DNA of 64,000 bases, from the NCBI RefSeq assembly GCF_934476685.1, contig NZ_CAKSNX010000004.1:124001-188000 (forward strand). The letters are read 5' to 3'. The position numbers and the translations under genes are program-made. The notes beneath the pieces were generated by a model. The model did no database searches, had not been told where the DNA came from, and saw only the letters and a program-made list of their open reading frames with translations. Of this stretch, positions 16,526 to 25,563 are shown piece after piece. The DNA is from an uncultured Ruminococcus sp. (GTDB taxonomy: Bacteria; Bacillota; Clostridia; Oscillospirales; Ruminococcaceae). The stretch's first letter is position 1. The number at the start of each line of letters is the position of its first letter.

Positions 16526-18298
16526 TCAGTTCTTCTGACTTCTCATTTTTTCTATCATTTTAAGAAAATCATCATCTGATTGTTCGGTCTTTTCATTTTT
16601 ACTGCCGTTATAGTTAAGCAGTACATTTATATAATCACCGACAACATTATGATCTACGGAAAGCTTATCAAACTTGTCGATAATACCTGTTATCCTGCCG
16701 ACTTCATCAGGCGAAAATTCGTCATTAAAAGAAGAAACAGAACAGTCCTCCAGATTATTTATTTTTCTCACAAGGCTTTCATATATTCTGCGGTTAAAGT
16801 CAGTAACAAATTTTTCCGCAGGCAGTCGGCTTGAAATATCACCGCAAGCGTCAGGATTGTTAAGCAGATAATAAATTATCCCGCTTTCAGCCTGAGCTTC
16901 TTTAGGATGTGCATTAGCCTCAGGATTTATCTCATCTCTCGGACGATTTGTAAAGGTTATCGTGCGATGCCACTCTTTTTTATTTTGAGCAGCGATTTCT
17001 TTTTTGATTATTGACTTTACTTCCTGTTCAACCGCCATTTTAGAAATCCCCTGCTCCTGAGATATTTTTGATATATAAATATCTTTTTCCACAGGTGATT
17101 TTATAGCGGCAATAATACGGCAGGCTTTTCTCAGATAATCATTTTTGCCTACCTCTGTATCAGTATCAACACCGTCACGGCATTTGTTCAGTTCAAAATT
17201 TATAGCTCCGTCAGAGTTATTCAGCAGATATCTGAAATGCTCTGCACCGAATTTCTTTATGTACTCATCAGGGTCTTTAGCACCATTCATCTTTATAACA
17301 GATGTTTTCAGTCCTGCGTCGCTCAGTATACCTATTGCTCTCGATGTCGCTTTTTGTCCTGCCTCATCAGAATCATAGCATATAACTGCCTGCTCGGCAT
17401 AATTAGAAATTATTTTTGCTTGTTCAGGAGTAAGAGCCGTACCGCATGATGCGACAGCGTTTTCAAAGCCTGCCTGATTTAATGATATAACATCAAGATT
17501 TCCTTCACATAGTAATATCTGCTTATCCTTTACAGCCTGATTTTTAGCAAAATTCATCGAAAAAAGGAATCTGTTTTTTGAATAGCACAAAGTATCCTTT
17601 GAGTTGAGATACTTCCTTTTATCGTCATCAGATAACGCACGTCCGCCAAAGCCCACAATATGACCTGCAAGATCAATAAACGGGAACATAGCTCGGTTTA
17701 CAAAGAAATCAAACGTCTTATCTCTGTACTTCTGCGAGCGTGATATAAGCGAACCTGCTTCAAGTTCAGCTTCAGTATATCCCTCACCCATCATATAGGT
17801 TTTAAGAGCGCTCCAACTATTCGGTGCATAACCCATACCATATTTCTTTATGGTATCCAGAGAAAGTTTACGTTTATTTATCAGATAATCAAGGCACTCT
17901 CTGCCCTGCGGAGTTTTAAGCTGATGATAAAAAAATCTTGCAGCAGTTTTATTCATTTCGTACATTCTCTTCCGTTGATCTGTACGCTGGCTATTATAGC
18001 CATTGTCCTCAGGAAGAGGTATACCTGCACGTTCTGCAAGTATCTTGACAGCTTCCCAGTAGTCAAGATTATTATATTTCATTGTAAATGTTATCACATC
18101 TCCGCCTGCACCGCAGCCAAAGCAATGAAAATATTCCTTATCGGGGTGAATATGGCATGACGGAGTTTTTTCATTATGAAAAGGACAAAGGCATATGTAA
18201 TCACGTCCTGTACGTTTCAGCGTAACATAGCTGCTCATTACCTCTGCAATAGGGTTTGCAGCTTTTAACCGTTCAAGAAAATCAACAGGCAGCGCCAT
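16526..18298 (-). CDS. dnaG: DNA primase
   Basis: Makes RNA primers at the replication fork. The N-terminal CHC2 zinc domain holds CPFHNEKTPSC and YFHCFGCGAGG (about residues 38-65). The TOPRIM catalytic domain has LLCEGNLDVISL near 255 and ICYDSDEAGQKAT near 305. The C-terminal helicase-binding domain is shorter and variable. The frame is open to 18322, but the ATG at 18298 (MALPVDFLERLKAANPI) has GGGAGG 7 bases upstream and matches the family start. It sits between dgt and rpoD, as in other clostridia. Confidence 0.96.
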   Translation of the reverse strand: MALPVDFLERLKAANPIAEVMSSYVTLKRTGRDYICLCPFHNEKTPSCHIHPDKEYFHCFGCGAGGDVITFTMKYNNLDYWEAVKILAERAGIPLPEDNGYNSQRTDQRKRMYEMNKTAARFFYHQLKTPQGRECLDYLINKRKLSLDTIKKYGMGYAPNSWSALKTYMMGEGYTEAELEAGSLISRSQKYRDKTFDFFVNRAMFPFIDLAGHIVGFGGRALSDDDKRKYLNSKDTLCYSKNRFLFSMNFAKNQAVKDKQILLCEGNLDVISLNQAGFENAVASCGTALTPEQAKIISNYAEQAVICYDSDEAGQKATSRAIGILSDAGLKTSVIKMNGAKDPDEYIKKFGAEHFRYLLNNSDGAINFELNKCRDGVDTDTEVGKNDYLRKACRIIAAIKSPVEKDIYISKISQEQGISKMAVEQEVKSIIKKEIAAQNKKEWHRTITFTNRPRDEINPEANAHPKEAQAESGIIYYLLNNPDACGDISSRLPAEKFVTDFNRRIYESLVRKINNLEDCSVSSFNDEFSPDEVGRITGIIDKFDKLSVDHNVVGDYINVLLNYNGSKNEKTEQSDDDFLKMIEKMRSQKN

Positions 18299-18330
18299 AT
18301 TTACACCTCCCGACAATGCCAAAAATTATA

Positions 18331-19374
18331 CTAATATATGTTCCAACCCTCAGGGATAAAGAGATGCTTGAAAGTCTGTATAGCAAAGCTGTCAGTCATG
18401 CCAGAAATGTAATCACATACTGCTTTATCAATACCATAATGATATGCCAGATTTATATACATGGCAGGCAGTTTTTCAAGATGATTTACATAGTAATCAT
18501 AAAGCCTTGCTATCATCTCCTGCGCCTTGCTCTCCTCAGATTTACATTTTGGATTAGTATAAACGCTGTCAAACATAAATCTGTGCAGCGCTTTATAAGC
18601 TTTATCCACTTCGTCGGACATCTTCACCGTATACTTATGTGTATCAGTGATCTCGTCTTCCTCATTTTGCTCAACAGGAACTATTCCGTTCTCCACAAGT
18701 GAGGATACCAACGCAGTTATTCTTTCAGATTTCGAGTGTCCCAGAACTTTTGTTATCCACGACGGAATATCCTCTTCGGAAATTATTCCTGCTCGGATAG
18801 AATCGTCGATATCGTGATTTATGTAAGCAATAACGTCTGCAAACCGTACTATATAGCCTTCAAGGGTATCTGCTACCTGGTTTGTGTGCTTTAATATCCC
18901 ATCACGAACCTCAGCGGTAAGATTAAGACCTTTGCCGTCATTTTCAAGAATATCAACTACTCTCAGGCTTTGCTCATAGTGATGAAACCCGTCAGGTGAA
19001 AGCTGATTAAGCGCACGTTCACCTGCATGACCAAAAGGCGTATGCCCAAGATCATGTCCCATTGCTATCGCTTCTGCAAGATCCTCGTTAAGACGCATTG
19101 CTCGTGTTATGGTCCTTGCGATCTGACTTACCTCAAGTGTGTGGGTAAGTCTTGTTCTGTAATGATCTCCCGCAGGCGAAAGAAAAACCTGTGTCTTATG
19201 TTTTAACCTTCTGAACGAATTACAGTGTATTATCCTATCTCGATCACGCTGGAAATCCGTTCTCATGCTGCATTTTTCTTTAGGATATAGTCTGCCTTTT
19301 GAATTTGATGAAAGGCAGGCATATTCACAAAGCATCTGTTTTTCAAAAAGTTCATACTGTTCTCTTGGCAGCAT
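18331..19374 (-). CDS. dgt: Deoxyguanosinetriphosphate triphosphohydrolase (HD superfamily)
   Basis: Splits dGTP (and related dNTPs) into nucleoside and triphosphate. The HD-domain metal ligands are in HTLEVSQIARTI near residue 75 and HDLGHTPFGHAGE near 115. FRRLKHKTQVFLSP upstream and GILKHTN further on are family signatures. About 347 residues is the usual bacterial length. The ATG at 19374 is preferred because GGGAG is 9 bases upstream; the ATG at 19383 directly abuts that site. It is the first gene of the dgt-dnaG-rpoD operon and may balance dNTP pools with replication. Confidence 0.93.
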   Translation of the reverse strand: MLPREQYELFEKQMLCEYACLSSNSKGRLYPKEKCSMRTDFQRDRDRIIHCNSFRRLKHKTQVFLSPAGDHYRTRLTHTLEVSQIARTITRAMRLNEDLAEAIAMGHDLGHTPFGHAGERALNQLSPDGFHHYEQSLRVVDILENDGKGLNLTAEVRDGILKHTNQVADTLEGYIVRFADVIAYINHDIDDSIRAGIISEEDIPSWITKVLGHSKSERITALVSSLVENGIVPVEQNEEDEITDTHKYTVKMSDEVDKAYKALHRFMFDSVYTNPKCKSEESKAQEMIARLYDYYVNHLEKLPAMYINLAYHYGIDKAVCDYISGMTDSFAIQTFKHLFIPEGWNIY

Positions 19375-19459
19375 ATATATCATCTCCCTAAAAATGCTTT
19401 ACTGTTATACTTTAACAAGCATATTTCAAGTTCTAATAATATATACCCTTAAAGGCCTT

Positions 19460-19491
19460 AAAAAGCCTTTATTTTTCAGATAAAGGCTTTT
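19460..19491 (-). terminator. Intrinsic terminator after yigZ
   Basis: AAAAGCCTTTAT (19461-19472) pairs perfectly with ATAAAGGCTTTT (19480-19491), 7-base loop. The minus strand continues with a short T run. Confidence 0.75.
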
Positions 19492-19553
19492 GTTTTGGAA
19501 TATCAAACAAATTATACACAAGTCTTAATATATCCGATTATGCACTTTTACGT

Positions 19554-20183
19554 TCATTCATACCCTGCAAAATCAGCCATAAGATCCTTTTCTTCATCGA
19601 TCGCAAGCTGACCGTTTGAAATATCCGTAAGCTTTTTTAAAAGCGGAGATACAAACTCATTTTTCACGAGTACAGATATATTTACAGTATCAGCAAAATC
19701 TTCTTTTTCTGTAATGACTTTAAATTCAGGCAGTGCATAAGACACTTTTCCATACATAGTGTAATCACAAGAAAATGATATCCTTGAACATTCACACATA
19801 ACCAGTTTTCTTGCAGCGTTCACCGCCATAGAACAAGCCTGAGAATATGCTCTAACAAGTCCGCTCGCTCCAAGCAGTATGCCGCCGAAATATCTTGTCA
19901 CCACAACGCACACATCTGTCAAGCCTGCTTTATTTATTACATCAAGGACAGGGATCCCCCCTGTTCCCTGCGGTTCTCCGTCATCTGAATAACGTGATGC
20001 ATTGCCCTCACGCACAACATATGCATACACATTATGTCTTGCCTTACGGTTTTCTGACTTTATCTTATTTATAAATTCTATCGCTTCATCTGCTGTTTTC
20101 ACAGGGCATATATGCCCGATAAATTCAGACTTTTTTTCTATAAAGCTTTCACTTGCATATTCATAAACAGTTGTATAGCTCAT
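19554..20183 (-). CDS. yigZ: YigZ/IMPACT family protein (UPF0029)
   Basis: About 209 residues in two parts: an N-terminal UPF0029 domain (KKSEFIGHICPVKTADEAIEF, then YSDDGEPQGTGGIPVLDVI near residue 70, RYFGGILLGASGLVRAYSQA) and a C-terminal DUF1949 domain. This is the conserved bacterial relative of the eukaryotic IMPACT/Yih1 protein; its molecular role is not settled, with links to translation or peptidase regulation proposed. The ATG at 20183 is chosen over the GTG at 20192. It lies downstream of rpmE beyond that gene's terminator. Confidence 0.9.
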   Translation of the reverse strand: MSYTTVYEYASESFIEKKSEFIGHICPVKTADEAIEFINKIKSENRKARHNVYAYVVREGNASRYSDDGEPQGTGGIPVLDVINKAGLTDVCVVVTRYFGGILLGASGLVRAYSQACSMAVNAARKLVMCECSRISFSCDYTMYGKVSYALPEFKVITEKEDFADTVNISVLVKNEFVSPLLKKLTDISNGQLAIDEEKDLMADFAGYE

Positions 20184-20210
20184 CACTTTCACCGTCCTGT
20201 TTTTATCAAG

Positions 20211-20239
20211 AAAAAAGAGCGGACAAAAAATCCGCTCTT
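20211..20239 (-). terminator. Intrinsic terminator after rpmE
   Basis: AAGAGCGGA (20215-20223) pairs with TCCGCTCTT (20231-20239) around a 7-base loop, followed by T6 on the minus strand. Confidence 0.88.
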
Positions 20240-20246
20240 AAAAATC

Positions 20247-20447
20247 TTAGTCAAGCTTGAATCTCTTCTTGAATCTGTCAACACGTCCGCCGCTGTCTAC
20301 AAGCTTCTGCTTTCCTGTGTAGAATGGGTGGCACTTAGAACAGATTTCAACCTTGATATCCTTCTTTGTAGAACGAGTCTTGATCACGTTGCCGCAAGCA
20401 CATGTGATCGTAGTCTCTTCATAATTAGGGTGAATACCTTCTCTCAT
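20247..20447 (-). CDS. rpmE: 50S ribosomal protein L31, zinc-binding (C+) type
   Basis: The 66-residue L31 begins [21 protein letters not shown]16, C18, C36 and C39 form the Zn2+ site (CAC and CSKC), so this is the zinc-containing paralogue rather than the YtiA/C- type. The C-terminus [11 protein letters not shown] is the conserved L31 end. It is monocistronic, with a strong promoter and its own terminator. The leader of about 110 bases is long for so small a gene and may hold a control hairpin. Confidence 0.97.
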   Translation of the reverse strand: MREGIHPNYEETTITCACGNVIKTRSTKKDIKVEICSKCHPFYTGKQKLVDSGGRVDRFKKRFKLD

Positions 20448-20482
20448 CAGAAAAACCTCCTTCCAAACTAAAAATTATGACT

Positions 20483-20523
20483 CATAGAAGCCCATCATCC
20501 TTAGTTCAGACAGTAGTTCTATG
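20483..20523 (-). promoter_or_regulatory. Hairpin in the rpmE leader, possible ribosomal-protein autoregulation
   Basis: CATAGAA (20483-20489) and TTCTATG (20517-20523) pair across a 27-base internal part in the transcribed leader. Leaders of L31 genes in several bacterial groups carry structured, probably autoregulatory RNA; whether this one matches a known family was not tested. Confidence 0.35.
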
Positions 20524-20560
20524 TAGCGTTCTTAAAAGATGTCACTTAACTGACTAAAAC

Positions 20561-20589
20561 ATTATACCACTTACAATTTGATTTGTCAA
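20561..20589 (-). promoter_or_regulatory. SigA promoter for rpmE
   Basis: Perfect TTGACA (20584-20589), 17-base spacer, perfect TATAAT (20561-20566) on the minus strand, about 115 bases before the rpmE start. Confidence 0.88.
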
Positions 20590-20611
20590 GTTTTTAATAT
20601 TTTTTTTACAA

Positions 20612-22582
20612 TTAAAATCTTCTTCCGCCGCCCATATCTCCCATTCCGCCGCCGAAGCCTGAACCTGTGGAGTTAGATGTTATGATATCTGAAATAGTTA
20701 TCTCATCACTCATGTCTCCAGCAGTAACTGTATAAGTTTCTCCCTCTTTAAGATCAGGAGATGAGAAAACAACACCCTGCCATGTCTTATCATTTGTATA
20801 TGAAAGTATTACATTTCCGCTGCTGTCCTTGACTGTAAATTCAGTACCTGCTGATAAAGTCTGTGAAAAATCGTGAAGAACTGCATACTGTGTAGAATTC
20901 TCTCCGAAACATTCTTCCATTCCCACTGCACCGCTCGCTATGATAGTTCCGCCCTTTATTGTTGCTTCACCGTTGTAATCAAGCGCTCCATTTCCGCCAT
21001 TAGTCGGGCCGCTTATATAAACTGTACCGCCCTCCATATAGAAATCACCGTTTGAGTCAAGTCCGTCACCGCCTGCATCGACATTGAGCGTACCGCCTGT
21101 TATGCTCAGATATACTCCTTCCTGTGCAGCGAACTGGTCACGGCCCATTCTGTCGTCAGAGCTTGTATCACTGCCGCCTGCACAGTTTACACCATCATCA
21201 GATGATGTAACGTCTATATTTCCGCCGCTTATAGTTACTGTAAGACCTTCAATGCCCTCGTAACTTTTGCTTATTGTAATTTCTCCGTCGCTGATAGAAA
21301 GATTATTGTCGCTGTGCATACCGTCGTCACCAGATGCAGCATTAAGTGTTCCTCCGCTGATTATCATATCTCCGCCACAGTGGAAGCTGTCATCAGCTGA
21401 ATCTATATTGAAAGTTCCTGCTGTTATTTCAAGATTTCCTTCTGCCTTTAATCCCTTTGCAGATGTTGACTCACTATCTGTATCTGAAGTCTGATCCTGT
21501 GATGAAGCACTCAGCGTTTCTACATTAAGTTCAGTTGTATTATCTGTCTGCTGCATATCAGGCGCACCACCATTTGTGCCATCTGGCGGTGTAGGAGGAT
21601 CTCCGCCCATATCTCCTCTTGGACCTCCGCCTCCGTTGCCCATATCATTCTGCCAGTCACCATTAGGAGTGCCGTCAGACTTCATAGATGCGTTTGCACT
21701 TCCGCCGCCTGTTGTAATATTAAATTCTCCGCCGTCAACAGAAAGTACAGTTTCAGCTTCTATTCCGTCACCATTAGCAGTAATGTTAAATGTTCCGCCT
21801 GAGATGCTGATAAATCCCTTTTCAGTATCTTCAGTATTTGTAGACCTTATACCATTAGTACCTGCTGAGATGTTGAATGTTCCTCCGGAAATTTTAACGC
21901 TGTCCTTGCCCTCGATAGCCGTTGATACTGACGTAACAGTAATATTTTCTCCTGTTATAACAAGATCGTCCTTTGAAACGATACCATGCTTGTAATTAGC
22001 ATTTACCGTCAGACTTCCCTCCCCATTGATAGTAAGATCCGCCTTAGAGAAAATAGCAGCGTCTGTATTTTCATCTTCAGACAATTCATACTCTCCGCTG
22101 TCGGATATTACATTTTCCGTATTATCCTCCATGGTTATGTACACCTTATCAGCTTTTGTTACAAGTATCGGTGCATTATCTTTGCAGGTAAGATCAAGTC
22201 CATTGAACACAAGTCTGACTTCAGCCTTTTTGTCTGCGTCTACTATGATCCTGCCATCTGAACAGCTGCCTGATAAAATATAAGTTCCTGCACTTGTTAT
22301 AGTAATATCCGTTCCGTTAGCCTCAACACCGCTTCCACTCAACTGAACATCAGTATCAGAGAATGTGATCGTTGCGGCTTCTGATTCATCGTAGCCAACG
22401 TCCATATCTTCTGCTGATATCTTATTGTCTATATTGCTTGCTGTAACAGAAGACGAGGCTGAGCTGCTGTCCGTACTGCTGCTTTTAGAACAGCTTGTCA
22501 TAGCTAATAAAGCGATAGCTGCTGCAAAAGCGGCAATTCTTTTAAATTCTGTCTTAGAGGAAACTTTCTTAATGTTTTTCAT
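20612..22582 (-). CDS. Carbohydrate-binding beta-helix lipoprotein (Cthe_2159-like)
   Basis: A 656-residue exported protein. The basic N-terminus and hydrophobic core end in MTSC with Cys31, a plausible lipobox. A serine-rich linker follows, then a right-handed parallel beta-helix built of many short repeats of the form GG(T/E)-x-N-(I/V)-xx-(G/A)-xDG (IDSADDSFHCGGDMIISGG, NAASGDDGMHSDNNLSISDG, VTSSDDGVNCAGG). A Gly/Pro/Asp-rich loop interrupts it near 275-330, and the C-terminus is Gly-rich. This matches the Cthe_2159 family, a calcium-binding, pectin/cellulose-binding fold. It follows VTC and DUF4956 genes, a recurrent clostridial trio. Confidence 0.85.
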   Translation of the reverse strand: MKNIKKVSSKTEFKRIAAFAAAIALLAMTSCSKSSSTDSSSASSSVTASNIDNKISAEDMDVGYDESEAATITFSDTDVQLSGSGVEANGTDITITSAGTYILSGSCSDGRIIVDADKKAEVRLVFNGLDLTCKDNAPILVTKADKVYITMEDNTENVISDSGEYELSEDENTDAAIFSKADLTINGEGSLTVNANYKHGIVSKDDLVITGENITVTSVSTAIEGKDSVKISGGTFNISAGTNGIRSTNTEDTEKGFISISGGTFNITANGDGIEAETVLSVDGGEFNITTGGGSANASMKSDGTPNGDWQNDMGNGGGGPRGDMGGDPPTPPDGTNGGAPDMQQTDNTTELNVETLSASSQDQTSDTDSESTSAKGLKAEGNLEITAGTFNIDSADDSFHCGGDMIISGGTLNAASGDDGMHSDNNLSISDGEITISKSYEGIEGLTVTISGGNIDVTSSDDGVNCAGGSDTSSDDRMGRDQFAAQEGVYLSITGGTLNVDAGGDGLDSNGDFYMEGGTVYISGPTNGGNGALDYNGEATIKGGTIIASGAVGMEECFGENSTQYAVLHDFSQTLSAGTEFTVKDSSGNVILSYTNDKTWQGVVFSSPDLKEGETYTVTAGDMSDEITISDIITSNSTGSGFGGGMGDMGGGRRF

Positions 22583-22646
22583 AATGCGTCACTCCTTTTA
22601 CTAATATGTTTATATTTTAAAATTTTTAATATTATTTTTTGCTTTT

Positions 22647-22689
22647 TATATACCCGACAAATCTTCGGCAGTTTTCTGTCGGGTATATA
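22647..22689. repeat. 13-base perfect inverted repeat in the DUF4956/beta-helix gap
   Basis: TATATACCCGACA (22647-22659) and TGTCGGGTATATA (22677-22689), 17-base loop. On the transcribed minus strand an A-rich stretch, not a T run, follows, so it is not a standard intrinsic terminator. It may act as an mRNA processing or stability hairpin. Confidence 0.7.
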
Positions 22690-22708
22690 CAGTTTATTTT
22701 CACGGATA

Positions 22709-23404
22709 TTAAAGTTTCTCCTGCTCGCTTATAACCTGAGCGCAGGTAATCTCAAGATTACCATTTCTGCATCTGATCTCATCGATCATTTCTTTTTCGC
22801 TTACGTCTGATTTTATTACGATATTATAAGTAAGTTTAAAAAGGCTGCCCATATGCGTTGTCTTTACAGATACCAGCTTTGCGCTCTTAGTATACTTATC
22901 AAAAATGTCATTGAATACGTCTGTATAGTCAAGGCTTTCAGGAATAATAACAGACAACATTTTTTCATTGCTTCCTGTTTCACCAAATGGTGAGAGCGTA
23001 TAGATAATGCCTATCACACATACGACCGCAGTAAATATTACTGCAAGGAGCAGATGATTTGTACCTGTTGCAAGTCCTACCGCCATAGACAGGAAGATAG
23101 CACATATGTCACGGGCATTTCCTGGGATAGAACGGAACCTTACAAGACTGAAAGCACCCATTACAGCTACGCCTGTGCCAAGATTTCCGTTTACAAGCAT
23201 TATAACGACCTGTACGATAAGAGGAAGAAGAGCAAGGGTAAGAGTAAAGCTCTTTGAAGTTTTCTGCTTTATGCTGAATGAAAATGCTATCACCGCTCCA
23301 AGTACAAGCGATACAATGGTACAAAGGATAAATGTTCCGGTAGTCATTACCGTTGATGTCGATGTAAGATCGATAGTTTCAGTTAGAGTTGTTATATTAA
23401 GCAC
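22709..23404 (-). CDS. DUF4956 membrane protein
   Basis: A 231-residue protein with a hydrophobic N-terminal half (helices at about 22-45, 55-75 and 100-135, including MGAFSLVRFRSIPGNARDICAIFLSMAVGLATG) and a soluble C-terminal alpha-beta domain (about 145-231, resembling small ferredoxin-like modules). DUF4956 proteins are almost always encoded beside a VTC-domain polymerase, and here the two genes overlap by 8 bases. A role in moving or coupling the VTC product is inferred from this linkage only. Confidence 0.88.
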   Translation of the reverse strand: MLNITTLTETIDLTSTSTVMTTGTFILCTIVSLVLGAVIAFSFSIKQKTSKSFTLTLALLPLIVQVVIMLVNGNLGTGVAVMGAFSLVRFRSIPGNARDICAIFLSMAVGLATGTNHLLLAVIFTAVVCVIGIIYTLSPFGETGSNEKMLSVIIPESLDYTDVFNDIFDKYTKSAKLVSVKTTHMGSLFKLTYNIVIKSDVSEKEMIDEIRCRNGNLEITCAQVISEQEKL

Positions 23405-24134
23405 AATAGATCACCTTTCCGTCTTTGATTTTTTTACTGCATTCCTTTTTGAACGCTTCTCCATATTTGGAGAATGAAGCAGGATATATTTTCAGCTCAT
23501 CGAGTATCTCAGAAAGCCACATCGGCATTGATCCCGGTATTTTGATCTCCATTATTTTAAGATCAGGCGGGAGAAGTTCGTTTCCCCATATTCCCTTATC
23601 AAGCTCCAGTGCCTCTTCACGATACAAAATGTGATTATCAAATGTTACCCTGAGTGCAGGATCTTCTATGCCATAAAGTGCGATCCTGTCATAGCTAAGA
23701 TACATCGCCGGAGATATTTCCTTGTAGTATTTCAGAAAATATGATATCTCATTTTCGATCTGCTTATTTTTTTCGGGAGATATTCCTTCAAAAATAAACT
23801 TATTCGATTGATCCAGAGTCATATCTATTCTTCTTTTATAAACTACGCCTTTGTATTTTTTCTTGAGTTCAACAAAAACGAGTGAATTTTTATCAGGTGT
23901 TCCATAGCTTCTGACTCTCAGTTTTTCCTTATATACAGGCTTTTCCATAGAGGTCCTTATAAGCTGATGCGACGGAGTATCATAATAGATGTTGCATATG
24001 GTAGTTTTACCATACTGATCGATCTTCATTTTACCATCGAATCGTTCCATAAGTGCCCGATAGTCCTTTTCGTCTATCAGATACTTTTTTTCCACTCTTT
24101 CAAAAATTTTCTGAACAGAGTTCAATGCATTCAT
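23397..24134 (-). CDS. VTC-domain polyphosphate polymerase-like protein
   Basis: A 245-residue single VTC domain. The tunnel-lining basic residues are visible in FERVEKKYLIDEKDY (residue 11 on), KEKLRVRSYG near 88 and VFVELKKKYKGVVYKRR near 105, with the metal-binding acidic strand IMEIKIPGSMPMWL near 205. Yeast Vtc4 uses this fold to make polyphosphate from ATP. The catalytic basic set appears kept, but activity in bacteria of this type is not established. It is the first gene of the VTC-DUF4956-beta-helix cluster, downstream of a two-component system. Confidence 0.88.
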   Translation of the reverse strand: MNALNSVQKIFERVEKKYLIDEKDYRALMERFDGKMKIDQYGKTTICNIYYDTPSHQLIRTSMEKPVYKEKLRVRSYGTPDKNSLVFVELKKKYKGVVYKRRIDMTLDQSNKFIFEGISPEKNKQIENEISYFLKYYKEISPAMYLSYDRIALYGIEDPALRVTFDNHILYREEALELDKGIWGNELLPPDLKIMEIKIPGSMPMWLSEILDELKIYPASFSKYGEAFKKECSKKIKDGKVIYCA

Positions 24135-24240
24135 TCCTTTCGTGTTTTTCTCTATGTCTATAAGTATACAGGCTTTACTTTAAATCAAGCTTAATCTAAT
24201 GTGTAATTAAAATGAAAATTAATTGTACATTAATTTCACA

Positions 24241-25563
24241 TTACATTTTCAGCACTGCAGTGAAAACGATCTCACCTTTTTCGGCTTTACAGGTTATCTT
24301 GCCCTTATGCGCCTCGCAAACGGCTTTTGCAATAGAAAGTCCTATTCCGTTGCCTGTCTTTGTATCATCTTCACTTCTACTGCGTGACATATCGGCACGA
24401 TAAAATCTGTCAAACAGTCTGTTAAGATCCCCTTTAGGCGGAACTTTACAGGTATCAGATACTCTTATCTTCACATTTTTTCCATTAGCCGTTCTGTAAA
24501 GCTCTGCTTTTATCAAGCCGTTGTCATCAGAATATTTTACAGCATTCTCTATAAGGATAGATATAAGCTGCCTTACAGCACCCTCATCACCATTGAACCT
24601 TATGCCCTCTTCAGTAATGATCTTTAATGTTTTTCCCTTTGTCTGAGCAAGGGTTTCAAATGGTGCAGCCGAATCATCAAAGGCTTCTGACAGGTCAAAT
24701 TCATTAAAAGTCAATTTGATATCATTTTCTTCCATTTTAGAAAGCCTTAACAGATCAGCCACCAAAATATTCAGACGTTGTATCTGATTTTTTATACTAT
24801 CCGTCCATTCACTTGGCTCAGAAGTCATTTCAATAACTTCTGTATTTGCCATAATTATAGCTATGGGCGTTTTTATTTCATGACCTGCATCGGTAATGAA
24901 TTGTTTCTGCTTTTCATAGTTTTCTATAAACGGTTTTACAGCACGTTTTGACAAAATCAATATCATTGCGCAAACAAGCACATATCCAGCCGCAGCTATA
25001 CCAAGTGAAATGGCTATGAACTGTGATTTGGTTTCATTATCCTTACGGCAGTCAAGGAAAATATACAGTTTTCCGCTATCATCACAATCACTAACAAGAT
25101 ACTTGTAATTTCCGATATACCCGCTTGTGTTATCACTTTTTCTGACCTCATCAGCATATTCTACTGCCTCATTAGATGTTACAGCAGCTATATGTCCTGT
25201 ATCGACCTTATCAAGACTGTTGCTGCCGTTATACCACACAGTAAAATACCTCGTCTGATATTTTGTTTCTTCGTTAAAGAACTTCTTTTTTATATCAGGC
25301 GAAGGCTTATGATCTTCATTATCATCTGACATACTGCTTGTATCTGTTTCATCAGTGCTGTCAGGCGGTGTTTTCTGATCGTGAGGTTTATTGAATTCAG
25401 GAAATCTGCCGTCATTGTCAGCTATAAGCTCAAGCAGCTGATCTTCCTCATTATTTATGCGATAAACGTTTACTATATTTATTGAACCGATTATAAGCGT
25501 TTCAACTATCAGCAGACTTATTGCTGCAATAAGCACGAATCTCCGCCTGAGCCGTTTTATCAT
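24241..25563 (-). CDS. Sensor histidine kinase
   Basis: A 440-residue membrane kinase: helix 1 at about 10-30, an extracytoplasmic sensor of about 145 residues that is rich in Asp/Ser/Thr, helix 2 at about 182-204, then HisKA with FITDAGHEIKTPIAIIMANT (phospho-His near 228) and HATPase_c with the N box ILIENAVKYSDDNG and the G box TGNGIGLSIAKAV. No HAMP domain is obvious; the kinase core starts almost directly after helix 2. It overlaps its response regulator gene by 4 bases. The VTC cluster lies downstream on the same strand and is a likely target. Confidence 0.93.
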   Translation of the reverse strand: MIKRLRRRFVLIAAISLLIVETLIIGSINIVNVYRINNEEDQLLELIADNDGRFPEFNKPHDQKTPPDSTDETDTSSMSDDNEDHKPSPDIKKKFFNEETKYQTRYFTVWYNGSNSLDKVDTGHIAAVTSNEAVEYADEVRKSDNTSGYIGNYKYLVSDCDDSGKLYIFLDCRKDNETKSQFIAISLGIAAAGYVLVCAMILILSKRAVKPFIENYEKQKQFITDAGHEIKTPIAIIMANTEVIEMTSEPSEWTDSIKNQIQRLNILVADLLRLSKMEENDIKLTFNEFDLSEAFDDSAAPFETLAQTKGKTLKIITEEGIRFNGDEGAVRQLISILIENAVKYSDDNGLIKAELYRTANGKNVKIRVSDTCKVPPKGDLNRLFDRFYRADMSRSRSEDDTKTGNGIGLSIAKAVCEAHKGKITCKAEKGEIVFTAVLKM

